In this document: positions 34,318 to 44,440 of the stretch, in pieces
Layout: every line of letters begins with the position of its first letter
How positions within the stretch are numbered: the stretch's first letter is position 1
From: Crocodylus rhombifer
Taxonomy: Eukaryota > Chordata > Crocodylia > Crocodylidae
Assembly: GCA_038503035.1 (NCBI GenBank)
Contig: JAVSML010001074.1
Location: 372,001-436,000 of the forward strand
Reading direction: 5' to 3'
DNA length: 64,000 nucleotides
Program-made: the position numbers and the translations under genes
Notes under the pieces: generated by a model
The model's input: only the letters and a program-made list of their open reading frames with translations
What the model was told of the DNA's origin: nothing
The model's database searches: none

Positions 34318-34765
34318 GGATTGTTGGTTGTAGCCCCGTTGATCTAAGGACATAAGCAGACAAGGTTCTTTGGGTAGATGTGATATCTTTTATTAGATCA
34401 ACTAAATAGTTGGGGAAATGTTCTTTGCAAGCTTTTGGGCACAAACACCCTTCTTCAGGCATAGGAAGAGTTTGGTGGCATAATATGTGCTCTCCTGGAT
34501 AGAATAGAAGCCAATATGCAAAATACAGGTCTGTGAAAATGCAAATGCATGGCAGTGAAGATCAGGGGGAGTGGGGGACAATAGGTATCAGACAGGTAGG
34601 TGGGGGCAGGAGGAAAGTTGACCTGGTGATAGAATGTAGTTGGTAAAATGCAAACAGGTTACCTGGGGTTCTTGGATGTTAGGCAGGTCATAATGTGCCA
34701 TAAATCCAATGTCTATATTTAGTCCATGATTTTTTGTGTCCATGGACTAAGAGCTTTTGGTTAAG
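34318..34765 (+). repeat. Family C interspersed repeat, single arm
   Basis: Shares with 43512-43968 the words AAGGTTCTTTGGGTA, AAGCTTTTGGGCACAAACACCCTTC, GATGTTAGGCAGGT and CTATATTTAGTCCATGATT in the same order and strand. It starts with TTGGTTGTAGCCCCGTTGATCT. No coding capacity is visible, and it is probably a non-autonomous DNA element. Confidence 0.8.
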
Positions 34766-36740
34766 TCATTTTTAGATATTTTAAAAAGCACATCAAGGAA
34801 GTCTGAGTCCATTTTGAAAGCAATTTTAAAAAGTATTTACATCTGATTTTCAAAAGAGCTGATCACTCACAAACCCAGCAGAAATTACTGGAATCTGTAG
34901 GTGCTGAATGCATCTGAGACAAGGTCCTGTATCCCAGAAATATGACCCAAAAACGGAATAAAAAAATCAAAAATTGAAATTGCTGCCTGAATATAATTGG
35001 GGTAATTAGATGTTTGAATAACTAAGATATAGTTGCATCTGAGCTGAAATATACCACAAAATTGCAAGGCATGGAAGTCTACATTTTAAAAAATCCACCT
35101 CATTCCATTCTTGTTTATGTTAATTGCAAAATCCAAATTTACTTCCATGGGAACAAAATTAGGCCAATGCCAATCACTTTTGGAAATTCAACCTAAACTG
35201 TTTTAGATGTTTATCAAGAGAAAAAATGAGCCTTGACATAAGGCTAAGCTTAATTTTAACAGGGTTTTTTATTTGCTTAAGAATATAAGAGCAAAAAGGA
35301 GTGCCTCTCAGTAGTTTACTGGAAAACCAAGCAGTCAAAGAATGCTCAGAACTTAAATACATTATCAGTAGCAGAGAGAAAATGTATTATTTCCTCCTAG
35401 CTAAAAAGAAACAAGAATGGATGGCCAAAGTGCTGGAAGTATGAAAAATGGAAAAACTTATTGCTGCTCTTTAGTCTCCACAGAACACTTATTTCTACAG
35501 TAGAGGGACCCCGTAGGACATTTCTGTGGCCAGAGAAAAATTATACTTTCTTCATTGCTGAAAAGAACGATGTATAGGATATTTCTAAGCTTTCTCTTCT
35601 CTTCATACATGTGATATAAAGCATTTGGTATTTCATTTGGTATTTCATTTATTCGGATGAAAGAATTAAGTAAGCTTTATTTTTTTAAAGAAGTGGTTAT
35701 GGTTGATTCTGGAAACTTTGTGAGGTTTGAAAAGCTTTACTTTTTAATGATACAAAGCTTTCTTAGCTGATTTGAGTTTCAAAAATAACAGCTGGGTGTG
35801 ACTTGGCTCAGCAGTTTCCGTTTACTGTGTAATTGAAGATCTCTTTCTCCACTGTAAAATTTTAAAGTAAAATGCAGGGAGGCACACATGCTGGTGCCCT
35901 TTCTTTTGAGTCTGACATTTTACATTCATTTACAGAAAAATGAGTTGGAGGAAAAATAAAAAAAGAGAATCACACAGTTAAGCTTTTCTGAATTCCTTTC
36001 TATGCTTTGGTGCCAGCTGATTAAATATATATTAGCCATCAGAATGCTACGTGTTATAAAACATAAAATGATTGGAGGCCAATCAAGTGTAGAATTGATG
36101 TCTTCTGCCTACACTAAAGCAAAAATATGCTGCTACGTACAAAATGCTTTATTTTAAAGTTTGATGAGATTGCCTTAAAAATAGAAGAGGAGAAAGAACA
36201 TAAAATATAAGAGAAAAAATCTATCAACAAAAATATAAACATTTGCCATTTTAAGATATTTTCTTTACAAAAACAAAGCAAAATACTGTATAGTTCATTA
36301 TGTTATTGTTCTTATTTTCCCCTTTCCATAGGATTATAATAATTTAGATTTAAAAATACAAGTGAAGGAAACCATACCTGTCAACTTCTCTTATTTCAGC
36401 CCACATATACCTGCTGTTATTTTGCATTTATTACTGTAAATTATGTTTATTAGAACTACAGTGAATAACTCATGAAGCTGAGATTACATCAACCTTGAAC
36501 TCTCATGAAAGAAGTCAATCTTACTTCATTTGAAGTTGCTTAAATAGACATGTCTTTTGCCCCTCAGTAAGGTTATTTGATCCTGTATGGGTGCCTCACC
36601 TGGTAAAAATCTAGGAAGTAAAATGAAGACAGAAGCTGTTTACCTTTTAGACCCTTATCTCCCATACTTTGCTGTAAGCCCCAAGAATAAGATCATAGTC
36701 CTAGTGATGTCAATGGGAGCTTTCTAACAGAGTGGCTAGA
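34766..36740. other. AT-rich non-coding stretch, no gene or repeat recognised
   Basis: No open frame above 62 codons. The part 35560-35960 has no repeat signature and a mixed, enhancer-like texture (AATTA and CATTT words, a TTTGGTATTTCA direct duplication at 35627-35650). This is at most a weak reason to test it for conservation. Confidence 0.35.
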
Positions 36741-36741
36741 G

Positions 36742-36985
36742 ACAGACATTACACATACCGGTTTAAGTGATCCGAAACTGCTTTAAACCTGTAACAGAAC
36801 AGACATTCAGTGCACATAAACCAGCTTCAAAATGGCCAAAACTGGTTTCAGATAAACCTGGCTGAATGTAGTATCAGACTTTACTGATTTGACAGACTTA
36901 ACTCAAATAGGTTTATGCAATATCTGTCCCAGATCACTTGCTGGTTTAAGATAAACCAGACTCCCCCAGCATCCTGGCATGTTCT
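36742..36985 (-). repeat. Family A non-autonomous repeat, uninterrupted copy
   Basis: The reverse complement aligns with 10900-10926 plus 11801-11970 without the intervening LTR. It therefore serves as the empty-site version that proves the nested insertion there. Internal words GGTTTAAG/CTTAAACC and CTGGTTTATCTTAAACCAG are inverted. Confidence 0.7.
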
Positions 36986-37149
36986 CTGGGATGGGCTGGG
37001 CTCTGTGCTCCAGCCACAGAGCTGACCCTGCCCCACTGCTCTTTAGCCAGAGCAGAACCAACCCCTGTGGAGATACTGGCAGGCATGGCCCCGTTAAGGC
37101 AAAGTGAGCAGGGAAGGAGTTAATTCTTTCCTCCTTCCCCTCATCCCCC

Positions 37150-38020
37150 ACTGAAGCTGTGGTCAGCCTGTCTCCTGGGGAGCAGAGAGGAGGGGGCTGC
37201 AGTGGTGGCCCCTGGAGCTGGAAGACCCTGACTGGAAGGGACAGAGCGAGAAATTAACCCTTCTCCTGCCCCCTTCACTTTAATGGGGCCATGCTGGGTA
37301 GGTTGTCCTGCAGGGTGGGGAGGGGGGCTCTGTTCCATGCTGGGGGGAGAACTCTTCCCTCTCCTCCTCTGGGGCTGGGGGGAGGGGCTACATGTGATGC
37401 TGCCTGGCCCCAAAGCAGGGCGGCGGCAGGGAGAGGCTCTGGTCCATACTGGGGGGAACTCTTCCCCCTCCTTCACCCCCCCACCAGAGGGGAAGCGGGA
37501 GCACAGAGCTCAGCTGGACAGGCTGTGGGTGTGAGAGGGTGGCAGGTGTAGGGGTCCCCACACACTCCCCCCACGGCATGCAGCCCCTGCTGCCTAGCAG
37601 CAGCGGCAGGTTGGGGGAGGTCATGGCACACACTCTGTCCAGCTGAGCTCTGTGCTCCCACTGCCCCTCTGGGAACAGAACTTCCCCCTGCCATGGTGGG
37701 GAGGAGTGGGGGAAGAGTCCCACTCTGGGGCTGGGCAGTGCCCCATAGAGTCCCCCTCCCCACCCCGCAGTGATGGGGGAGAAGCAGAGAGAAGAGTCCC
37801 TCTCTGGGACCAGGCAGCCTCACAGAACCCCCTCTCCACATCCCACTATGGCGGGAGGGGGAGGAGGAGGAGGAGGAAGAAAAGCCCTTCAGCACCAGAG
37901 TCCCTCTCCTGGCCCTGTAGCAGTGGGGAAGAGGGAGGAGGGAAAAAAGTTCCCCTCTGGGGCTCGGCAGCCCTGTGTGGCCAGAATCTCGGCTGTCAGG
38001 GAGCCACTGGGGCGGGCCTG
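37150..38020. repeat. GC-rich minisatellite-like block
   Basis: Imperfect repeats of roughly 70-90 bp follow the pattern 'GAGTCCCTCTCTGGG..CAGGCAGCC..CAGAACCCCCTC..CCC..TATGG.GGGGGAGG'. They open long, overlapping Pro/Gly/Ser-rich frames on both strands (up to 190 codons), which are composition artefacts. A GGA/GGAGGA run is at 37855-37880. Confidence 0.7.
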
Positions 38021-38079
38021 CTGGGGCCTGGCCATGGCCTCCCACCTCATCTCACCTTCCCTGTGGAAGGGAAGGTTGC

Positions 38080-38815
38080 TCTAATGTCCCCGGGCTTCTG
38101 GCTTGAGCCACTGCAGGCATTGCAGCTGTGCAAAGCTTTGGTTGCTGATTTGATTTGAAGGAGATTCGGTTCAATCTGGCAGCCGAATCTCTGAATCCAA
38201 ATTGAATTGGGAGACCAATAAAAAGGTCTGTATTGATTCAAATCCTCTGAACTGATTTGGAAAAGATTTGGAGATTTGGGCAGTCCCCGCTTGCCGCTGT
38301 AGGGAGCTGGACCCAGACTCCATGCCAGTAAGTGGGCAGGTAGGGGGGGCTGGAGGTGGGGGGGAGGAGACCACGGGGAGACCCCCCCACCAGGCTCCAT
38401 CCCCTACCTGCTCCCTCAGCCCCCCTAAGCGTCCCCTGACTCTGCCCGCTCTCCCAGCCCCATCAATGGCTGCCCTGCCTGGCCCCAGCATCCTGGTGCT
38501 TTAAAAAAATAAATTTAAAAACCCCTCACTCACTGGCTTCTGCAGTGGCCATTGGGGCCTCTGGGGGTTCATGGTAGAGTCCCCTCATCCCCATACAGCA
38601 CGGGGCAGTGGGAGGCAGCGGGGACTGCTCCCCCCACCCCAGCCTGGCAGGGTGAGCCAGTGAGTGTGGGGCTTTTTTGGGGTTTTTTAAGTGCCAGGTC
38701 TCTGGGGCTAGGTGGGGCAGCCATTGATGGGGTTGGGAGAGTGGGTGGGGGATGGGGCCTGTTCAATTCAGAGATTCAGACAAATCGATTCGAGATTCAG
38801 CTTCTTGAATATCTG
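38080..38815. repeat. GC-rich element with AT-rich inverted borders
   Basis: The left border (AGATTCGGTTCAATC, CGAATCTCTGAATC) and right border (TTCAATTCAGAGATTCAG, ATCGATTCGAGATTC) share inverted GAATCTC/GAGATTC words around a GC-rich core. This resembles a non-autonomous DNA transposon that has captured a minisatellite. An 8-base TTTAAAAA/AAATTTAAAA patch lies in the middle. Confidence 0.45.
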
Positions 38816-39412
38816 TCCCTAGCCAGTATGAGCTGTCAGTGTGATGCCATTGTAGAAAAGGCAAATATGACTTGGCATATATTAACTGAAATATTTTCAG
38901 TAAAGGCAGGAAAGTATGAGTGCTATTGTGTAAGGTACTGGTGAGACAATTCTAGGTACCCCTGCTCAAGAAAAAACATACATAGGCAAGAGCTACTAGA
39001 ATGATTAGGAAATAGGGAGATTAATTTAGTAGCAGAAGCTAAAAGCTTGCTTTATTTAGTCCAGGAAAATGAAGACTGAAAGTAGATGTGACTGCTGTCT
39101 ATAAATGAACCAGGACGAGTAAGTGCCAGGGAGGCGAAGGAACATTTTAGGCTAAAAGACTATTGCCACAGGAACAAATGGGTATAATAACTGAGGAATT
39201 AATAAATTCAGCCTGGAAATGAGAAGTTTTCTAGCTATCAGCACAGTGAGGTTCTGGAACAGCCTTCAGGTAGCAGTAGTAAAGTTAAAAAAACTAATTT
39301 TTAAAGGATGCCTGAAAAAGTTAAGAAAGCTGTGATACAGCAAGATTCCTGTGATAGCAGGGACCCGGACTTGGTGAGTAGGACTTCAGTCCTATATTCC
39401 TATGATTTCAGA
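38816..39412 (+). mobile_element. Very old CR1/LINE 3' fragment
   Basis: The reading MSCQCDAIVEKANMTWHI corresponds to the CR1 segment M-S-x-Q-C-D-x-x-x-x-K-A-N. AAAACATACATAGGCAAGAGC, AGGTTCTGGAACAGCCTTC and TTCCTATGATTTCAG correspond in order to later parts of CR1 ORF2 and its tail. Frames are heavily broken, and the copy is far more diverged than the others here. Confidence 0.65.
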
Positions 39413-40320
39413 GTTTCACATGAAATTCTATTTTCAAAGGTTAAGTAACAGAAACAGATAACCATGATTATTCAAATGACAGAAAAAGAAGAGATAGAAA
39501 AGATCATGAAGTGGTGATTACTTACACCATATAATGAAAGCAGAGTTCCTTGCTACAATATATTCTGCAGTATTTACTTTACTCTGATCTATCACAGGAC
39601 AGTTGCATGGGAATTCAAAAGTTTAATATCCTTATCCTTAAGATATTAAGTGTCTCAAGATTTTGTGCAAAATCATCACAAGGAGAAATGGATTCACAAT
39701 TGTAAGCTTGGCCCATCTCTAGAACGACTTCTGTGAAAAACCTTTCATAATGAAGCACAGTGGTCTCTGCTCCCTAGCACAGTGGTCTCTGCTCCCTTCC
39801 ACCTGACATTATGATGGAAACGCATCACTCACCTGATTACATCATAAAAAAAATCAGCTAAAGGACCCTTAAATGAACCTGGCATGAGTTTCAAGCTGGC
39901 AATGTAACCTGAAACACAGCAGGCATCAGGGTAGTCTTGAGTTTCACTGAGTATATTTAGTGCAGTTCAGAAGCCGCCTGCCTAGGGCAGCAGGAATTAG
40001 GCAGGGAAGAACTTCATTGTAGACACACTTGGGGAGCAGGCTACCTCATGTATTTTTTGGGAGACTCACTCACTTGGGGTTTCTTTAAGCCTCTCCCATA
40101 TCGGAAGAAGGCGTGTTGTACATGTGCATGTGTGTGTGTTTGTGCAGGTGTGTGCTGGAGGCTGGCAGATAAGAACTCACTCAAATATATGAGTAAAAGA
40201 TGTTTATAGGTAAAAAGGCACTGGCCCATAGACTGTCAAGCCTTCAGGGTAGGGACCATTTAGTCCCATTTGAGTCCAATGCCTAGCACAGTAACAAGCC
40301 TCTAAGGGCTGCTGCAATAT
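39413..40320. other. Non-coding stretch with a short TG repeat
   Basis: A 21-bp word (GCACAGTGGTCTCTGCTCCCT) occurs twice in tandem at about 39757-39798. An interrupted (TG)n run lies at 40120-40163. No gene seen. Confidence 0.45.
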
Positions 40321-40321
40321 A

Positions 40322-40445
40322 GAGTCATGGAGAAATTGGGCTGGAAGGGACCTCCAGAGGTCATCTAGTCCAAACCCCTGTCTGAGGCAGGTTCATCCTT
40401 ATCCAAGCCATCCTGTACAATCCATAATCTAAACTCTATGTAACC
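40322..40445 (-). mobile_element. CR1 3' end fragment, minus strand
   Basis: GGGCTGGAAGGGACCTCCAG and GGTCATCTAGTCCAAACCCC are the + strand view of the conserved CR1 3' untranslated end. The fragment is truncated after about 125 bp. Confidence 0.8.
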
Positions 40446-40699
40446 CCCCTGACACGTGTAGTGAAAAGGGTGGGGGGAGGTTGTATCCATATGGCACAGG
40501 CAGAAGTAGCACCCGAGCACTGAGCTGCATCCCTGCACTGGCACTGAGCACAAGCTTCTCTGGCTGCCAGGGGCACAAGGGACTGGTGTGGGGTTTCAGT
40601 GGGGCTTTTCCAAGCCTCCCCCTATGACGTTTCTCATTCCACCCCTCCACCCCCTGGACAGCAGCATCCAGCTTCAACCTAGGGGAGGGGTGTGTGTGT

Positions 40700-41140
40700 G
40701 TGTCAGGGGAGAGCAAGACAATGATGAGGCTGGGACTGGCACTCCCTCCATTCTCCCTCCCCCTCTGAGCTGGGGATGAAATTACTCTCATCAGCCTCAT
40801 GCATAAAACATGGGGACAGCAGCAGAGCAGCCCCAGCAGCTGTCCCCAAGCTCACTGGGTTGCTTGCTTACAGGGGGCTGCCAGTCGCATGTCCCGCAGG
40901 AGGCTTCAGCTTGGGCGCTGGGGCCCCAGCGAGTGGCGGGCACTGCCCCTGGATACACTGTGCTGCTGGCTGAGCAGCTGCTGCCACTTCCACTCCCAGC
41001 AGCTTCCTGCCATGGAGCAGCTGTGCCCACGTCTGCGCTGGGTGAGGAGCAGGCTCTGGAGGAGCCGGGCCAGGCGCCGGCAGTTCCACAGTAAGTGCTT
41101 GGCTGAGCCTTGTCCCTTCCCTCCCTCTGCCCCATCCTTC
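40700..41140 (+). other. GC/CpG-richer block with an open frame and a consensus splice donor
   Basis: An open frame of 173 codons (40799-41320) crosses the block. At 41091 a good donor, ACA|GTAAGTG, follows an Arg-rich stretch (LRWVRSRLWRSRARRRQF). CpG is locally more frequent than in the surroundings. Overlapping frames of similar length on the other strand and the lack of any recognised domain argue for a repeat or chance. A non-coding or lineage-specific first exon remains possible. Confidence 0.2.
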
Positions 41141-43134
41141 CTCTCCTCCAGCAGCTTCCTCTGCCTTCACACCTGCACCCCTAACTCAGCACCTGGCCAG
41201 CCCCTGGCTGTCCACAGAGGCCCCCACAGCGCATGGCAGGCAGGCTGTGATCACTTGCATGCCAGGTTGGGGGCAGTCAGAGCACCCCCGTCAGTGTCTA
41301 GCATTGGCAGGCCTAACTGATCACTTGGGGACCCTGCTGTGCCTGGCCGGGAAGCAGGAACCTCTGCACTTTTAAGGAGATGGGAAGGGGGAGAAATTGT
41401 GCCCCAGCTTCTTTGATCAGCCAGGCTTTAGCTGGGCAGAAGGCATGGTGGGTGTGAGAACATCCTCCGCATGGCAGGTTGAAGGTGAGCCTAGCTCTGA
41501 GCTGACACCCGCAGCTTTGCTGGACAGTGCCAGCAGCCCATCAGTCATTCAGGATTTTGCCACAGCCTTGGTGGAGGCAGCTCCCTTCCCTTCCAGGAGA
41601 GAGATCCCATGCTGGAGTGGCACCTGCAGTTCATCTCTTAGGTCACTTCTGTCTCAGACAAACCAAACATGCTGTCTCAGTCCCTCTAGGCTGCATCACT
41701 GGGTAAAAGAGTAACCAGTCAGCTTTGGGCTTCTGTTGAATCTCAGAAGCTGTAATATATATAGGACAACCTGAGAAAACAGAGCCAGGTTTTGTTCAGT
41801 TAAGCATGCTGTAGTGTCCAGCTATTTGTGGACAAATAAGATGTTCAGGAGATGCGGGGGGGTGGGGGTGTTAAGAAGATTAGATGTCAAACTGAAGCAT
41901 CTCATCTCTGTTGATCTTATGATCTGGGTCAAGTGTGACAAAGGATGATTTTCAGTAAAAATGTCTAGGGGTGGTGCGGAGAACCATGCTACAAAAGGTT
42001 ATAACTAAATAAATTAAAACTAATGTGCTATTGTGTCAAGAATGGTGCCTAGAAATCCTTTCCTTTCAGTATCTTAGTTTAACAGAAGCATTATGCTGTG
42101 TCACAAATACTAGGACCTGTCTTGGCTTATCTTAATTCATAGCACCATAAAAGATGTTCCCTGATTACCACCTTAGCTCAGGTATTGTCTTGAGTATTAT
42201 TTTGTCAACAATTTACACTCTGACTTGTCTTCAAATGTCTTTTCCAACTCAGAACGTATTTGTAGATATCAGATAGATTTACTGAGTCAGTCATTGCATT
42301 CTGACACCTGTTGTTATATATTTGCAGCGGTACAGGTGTACAAGAAATAGCTTTATAAGCAATTGCTATTTTCTATGCCTAAGGTGAAACTAGATCATTT
42401 TTCCTTAGGATTATATTTATCTTTTCCTGTTTCATTTTTTAAAGATTCTATTATTTACAATTACAGAATTAACAAATAATGTACCTGAGAATTCTATGGA
42501 CACATTATATAGTTTAATGATCGATTATGTACATGCCCTACTTTGGTTGTCTTCTTTGTTGGTCTGCACTAGTGCCAAATGCATCCAAGACTAGTTTATA
42601 CAAACTGAAAGAAAGGGAAACTGGAGAAGGGGAGATATTCTGAATAATTTAAGGAAGTTTCTTTTGTTGGGATAGTGCTCCCTTTATGCATATGTGAACC
42701 TGGAGCTGGTATTTTTAATTTGTCTCCAACTTTGGGTGCAATTGCAACACAGCACAGAAGAAAAAAAGAATAAATATTTGTCAACAATTTTAAAATAAAA
42801 GGGAGTGGGGGGCCCAGATAGCTCAAGAGGTTGGTAGTATTTTTTGTAATCTTGTGTGTTACTATTGTGAATCCAAAAGAGGACAGAAATAACCAAAAGT
42901 ATTCCTTTCTGTGCCCTATGTGTCTAGTGGTGATAGGTACCCTATTAGCCCCACATCCTGGGACTGAACTATCCCCTTATGCTTAAATGTGTTTCGCACA
43001 TGAGGCACTGTGCCAAATGTTACTGGTGCAGGTGAGGCTATCCCTGTTTTCCTGTTCTATGTATAAATATTAACTTTATGATATAAACACCCATTATATA
43101 GCCAAGTAACTTATTGCTAGATGGTCTCTGATGT
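41141..43134. other. Non-coding stretch, nothing recognised
   Basis: C/T-rich at first and then AT-rich. Open frames are 70-105 codons without recognisable content. Confidence 0.4.
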
Positions 43135-43142
43135 CACTTGGA

Positions 43143-43357
43143 CAGTGGTTTTCAACCTTTTTTCATTTGCAGATCCTTAAAAAATTTCAAATAGTGGTGG
43201 GGACCCTTTGGAAATTTCAAATGGATGTGCAGACCTCTTTGAATTGTAAGTGTGGGTATTCACAAACTTTTTTGTGATCATAATCATCTTTCTCAGACAC
43301 CATAGACACAGTCTGTGTATCCCCAGGGATCTATGAACCAAAGGTTGAAAACCACTG
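43143..43357. mobile_element. hAT-type MITE with 8-bp target duplication
   Basis: 215 bp with inverted ends CAGTGGTTTTCAACCTTT and AAAGGTTGAAAACCACTG. The flanks CACTTGGA (43135-43142) and CACTAGGA (43358-43365) are an 8-bp duplication with one mismatch, the size made by hAT transposases. It has no coding capacity, so it would have been moved by an enzyme supplied from elsewhere. Confidence 0.9.
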
Positions 43358-43511
43358 CACTAGGATGATGGCCTTCTACAAAATGTCCCTCCTTAAAAGT
43401 GTAGTCACTTAGTGGGATGGGCTGAGAATCTGGCAAGGTCCCATCCATGCCCAGTTATTGTGGCCACTATTTTGTATCTGTTCTTCTAAAGAGAAACTCC
43501 CCACAAGTACA

Positions 43512-44440
43512 GGGCTGTAGGTTGTTGTTGTGTTGGTCTGCAGGCATAGGCAGACAAGGTTCTTTGGGTAAAAACAATATTTATTATTAAACCAACTCAA
43601 ATAGTTGGGAAAATTCTTCTTAGCAAGCTTTTGGGCACAAACACCCTTCATCAGGTAGAAAAAGTGTCAGCAGATAGCCTGTGTTCTTCCTGGATGGAGT
43701 GGTAAAGCAGCCAGAGGCCAGTACAGTATGCAAGAAAGCCAGTCATTTAAAATGTAAATTAAGATGGTCAGTAGGTGAGACGCAGGTTGGGTGGTGGGAA
43801 GGGACAATGAATGTAGCTGTAGTCAGGTGATGAGACACGGCGGGGAGTGGGGGGGGGGGGGAAGGGGAATGATAATAGCTGGTCAAAAGTGGAGGGTTTA
43901 CCTGGGGAGTCAGATGTTAGGCAGGTTATAATGTGTCATAATCCAATGTCTATATTTAGTCCATGATTTACAAAATACTTTTCACAGATGAGTCTATGAA
44001 CTTCACTTCATTAATATACTGGATACAAAAAATCATGGACTAAATATAGACATGGCTTATGACACATTATAACCTGCCTAACATCTGACTCCCCAGGTAA
44101 ACCCTCCACTTTTGACTAGCTGTTATCATTCCCCTTCCCCCCGCACCTTGTCTTTCATCCTTTGACTACAGCTACATTAATTCTCCCTCCACCCTGCACC
44201 TGTCTCTCACCTATTGACCACTTCAATTTACATTTTAACGGACTGGCGCTTGCATAGTAGTGGCCTCTGGCTCCTTTACCACTCCATCCAGGAAGAGCAC
44301 AGAGCATCTGCAGATGCTTCTTCAGCCTGACGAAGGGTGTTTGTGCCCAAAAGCTTGCTAAGAAGAATTTTCTCAACTATTTGAGTTGGTCTAATAAAAG
44401 ATACTGGATTCACCCACAGAACTTTGTCTCCCCACAAGCA
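43512..44440. repeat. Long near-palindrome made of two inverted family C arms
   Basis: The arm at about 43538-43968 and the arm at 44031-44440 are inverted copies, around a ~62-base centre (43969-44030). Paired words include TAGTCCATGATT/AATCATGGACTA, GTCAGATGTTAGGCAGGTTATAA and its complement, and AAGCTTTTGGGCACAAACACCCTTC and its complement. A poly(G) run (about 43847-43861) breaks the left arm. The structure may be a complete foldback-type element, or two copies inserted head to head. Confidence 0.88.

Noticed and set aside
37473..38158. Long open frames (up to 190 codons) on both strands as proteins
   Set aside because: They overlap in several frames and follow the minisatellite unit; composition is Pro/Gly/Ser-rich without domains.
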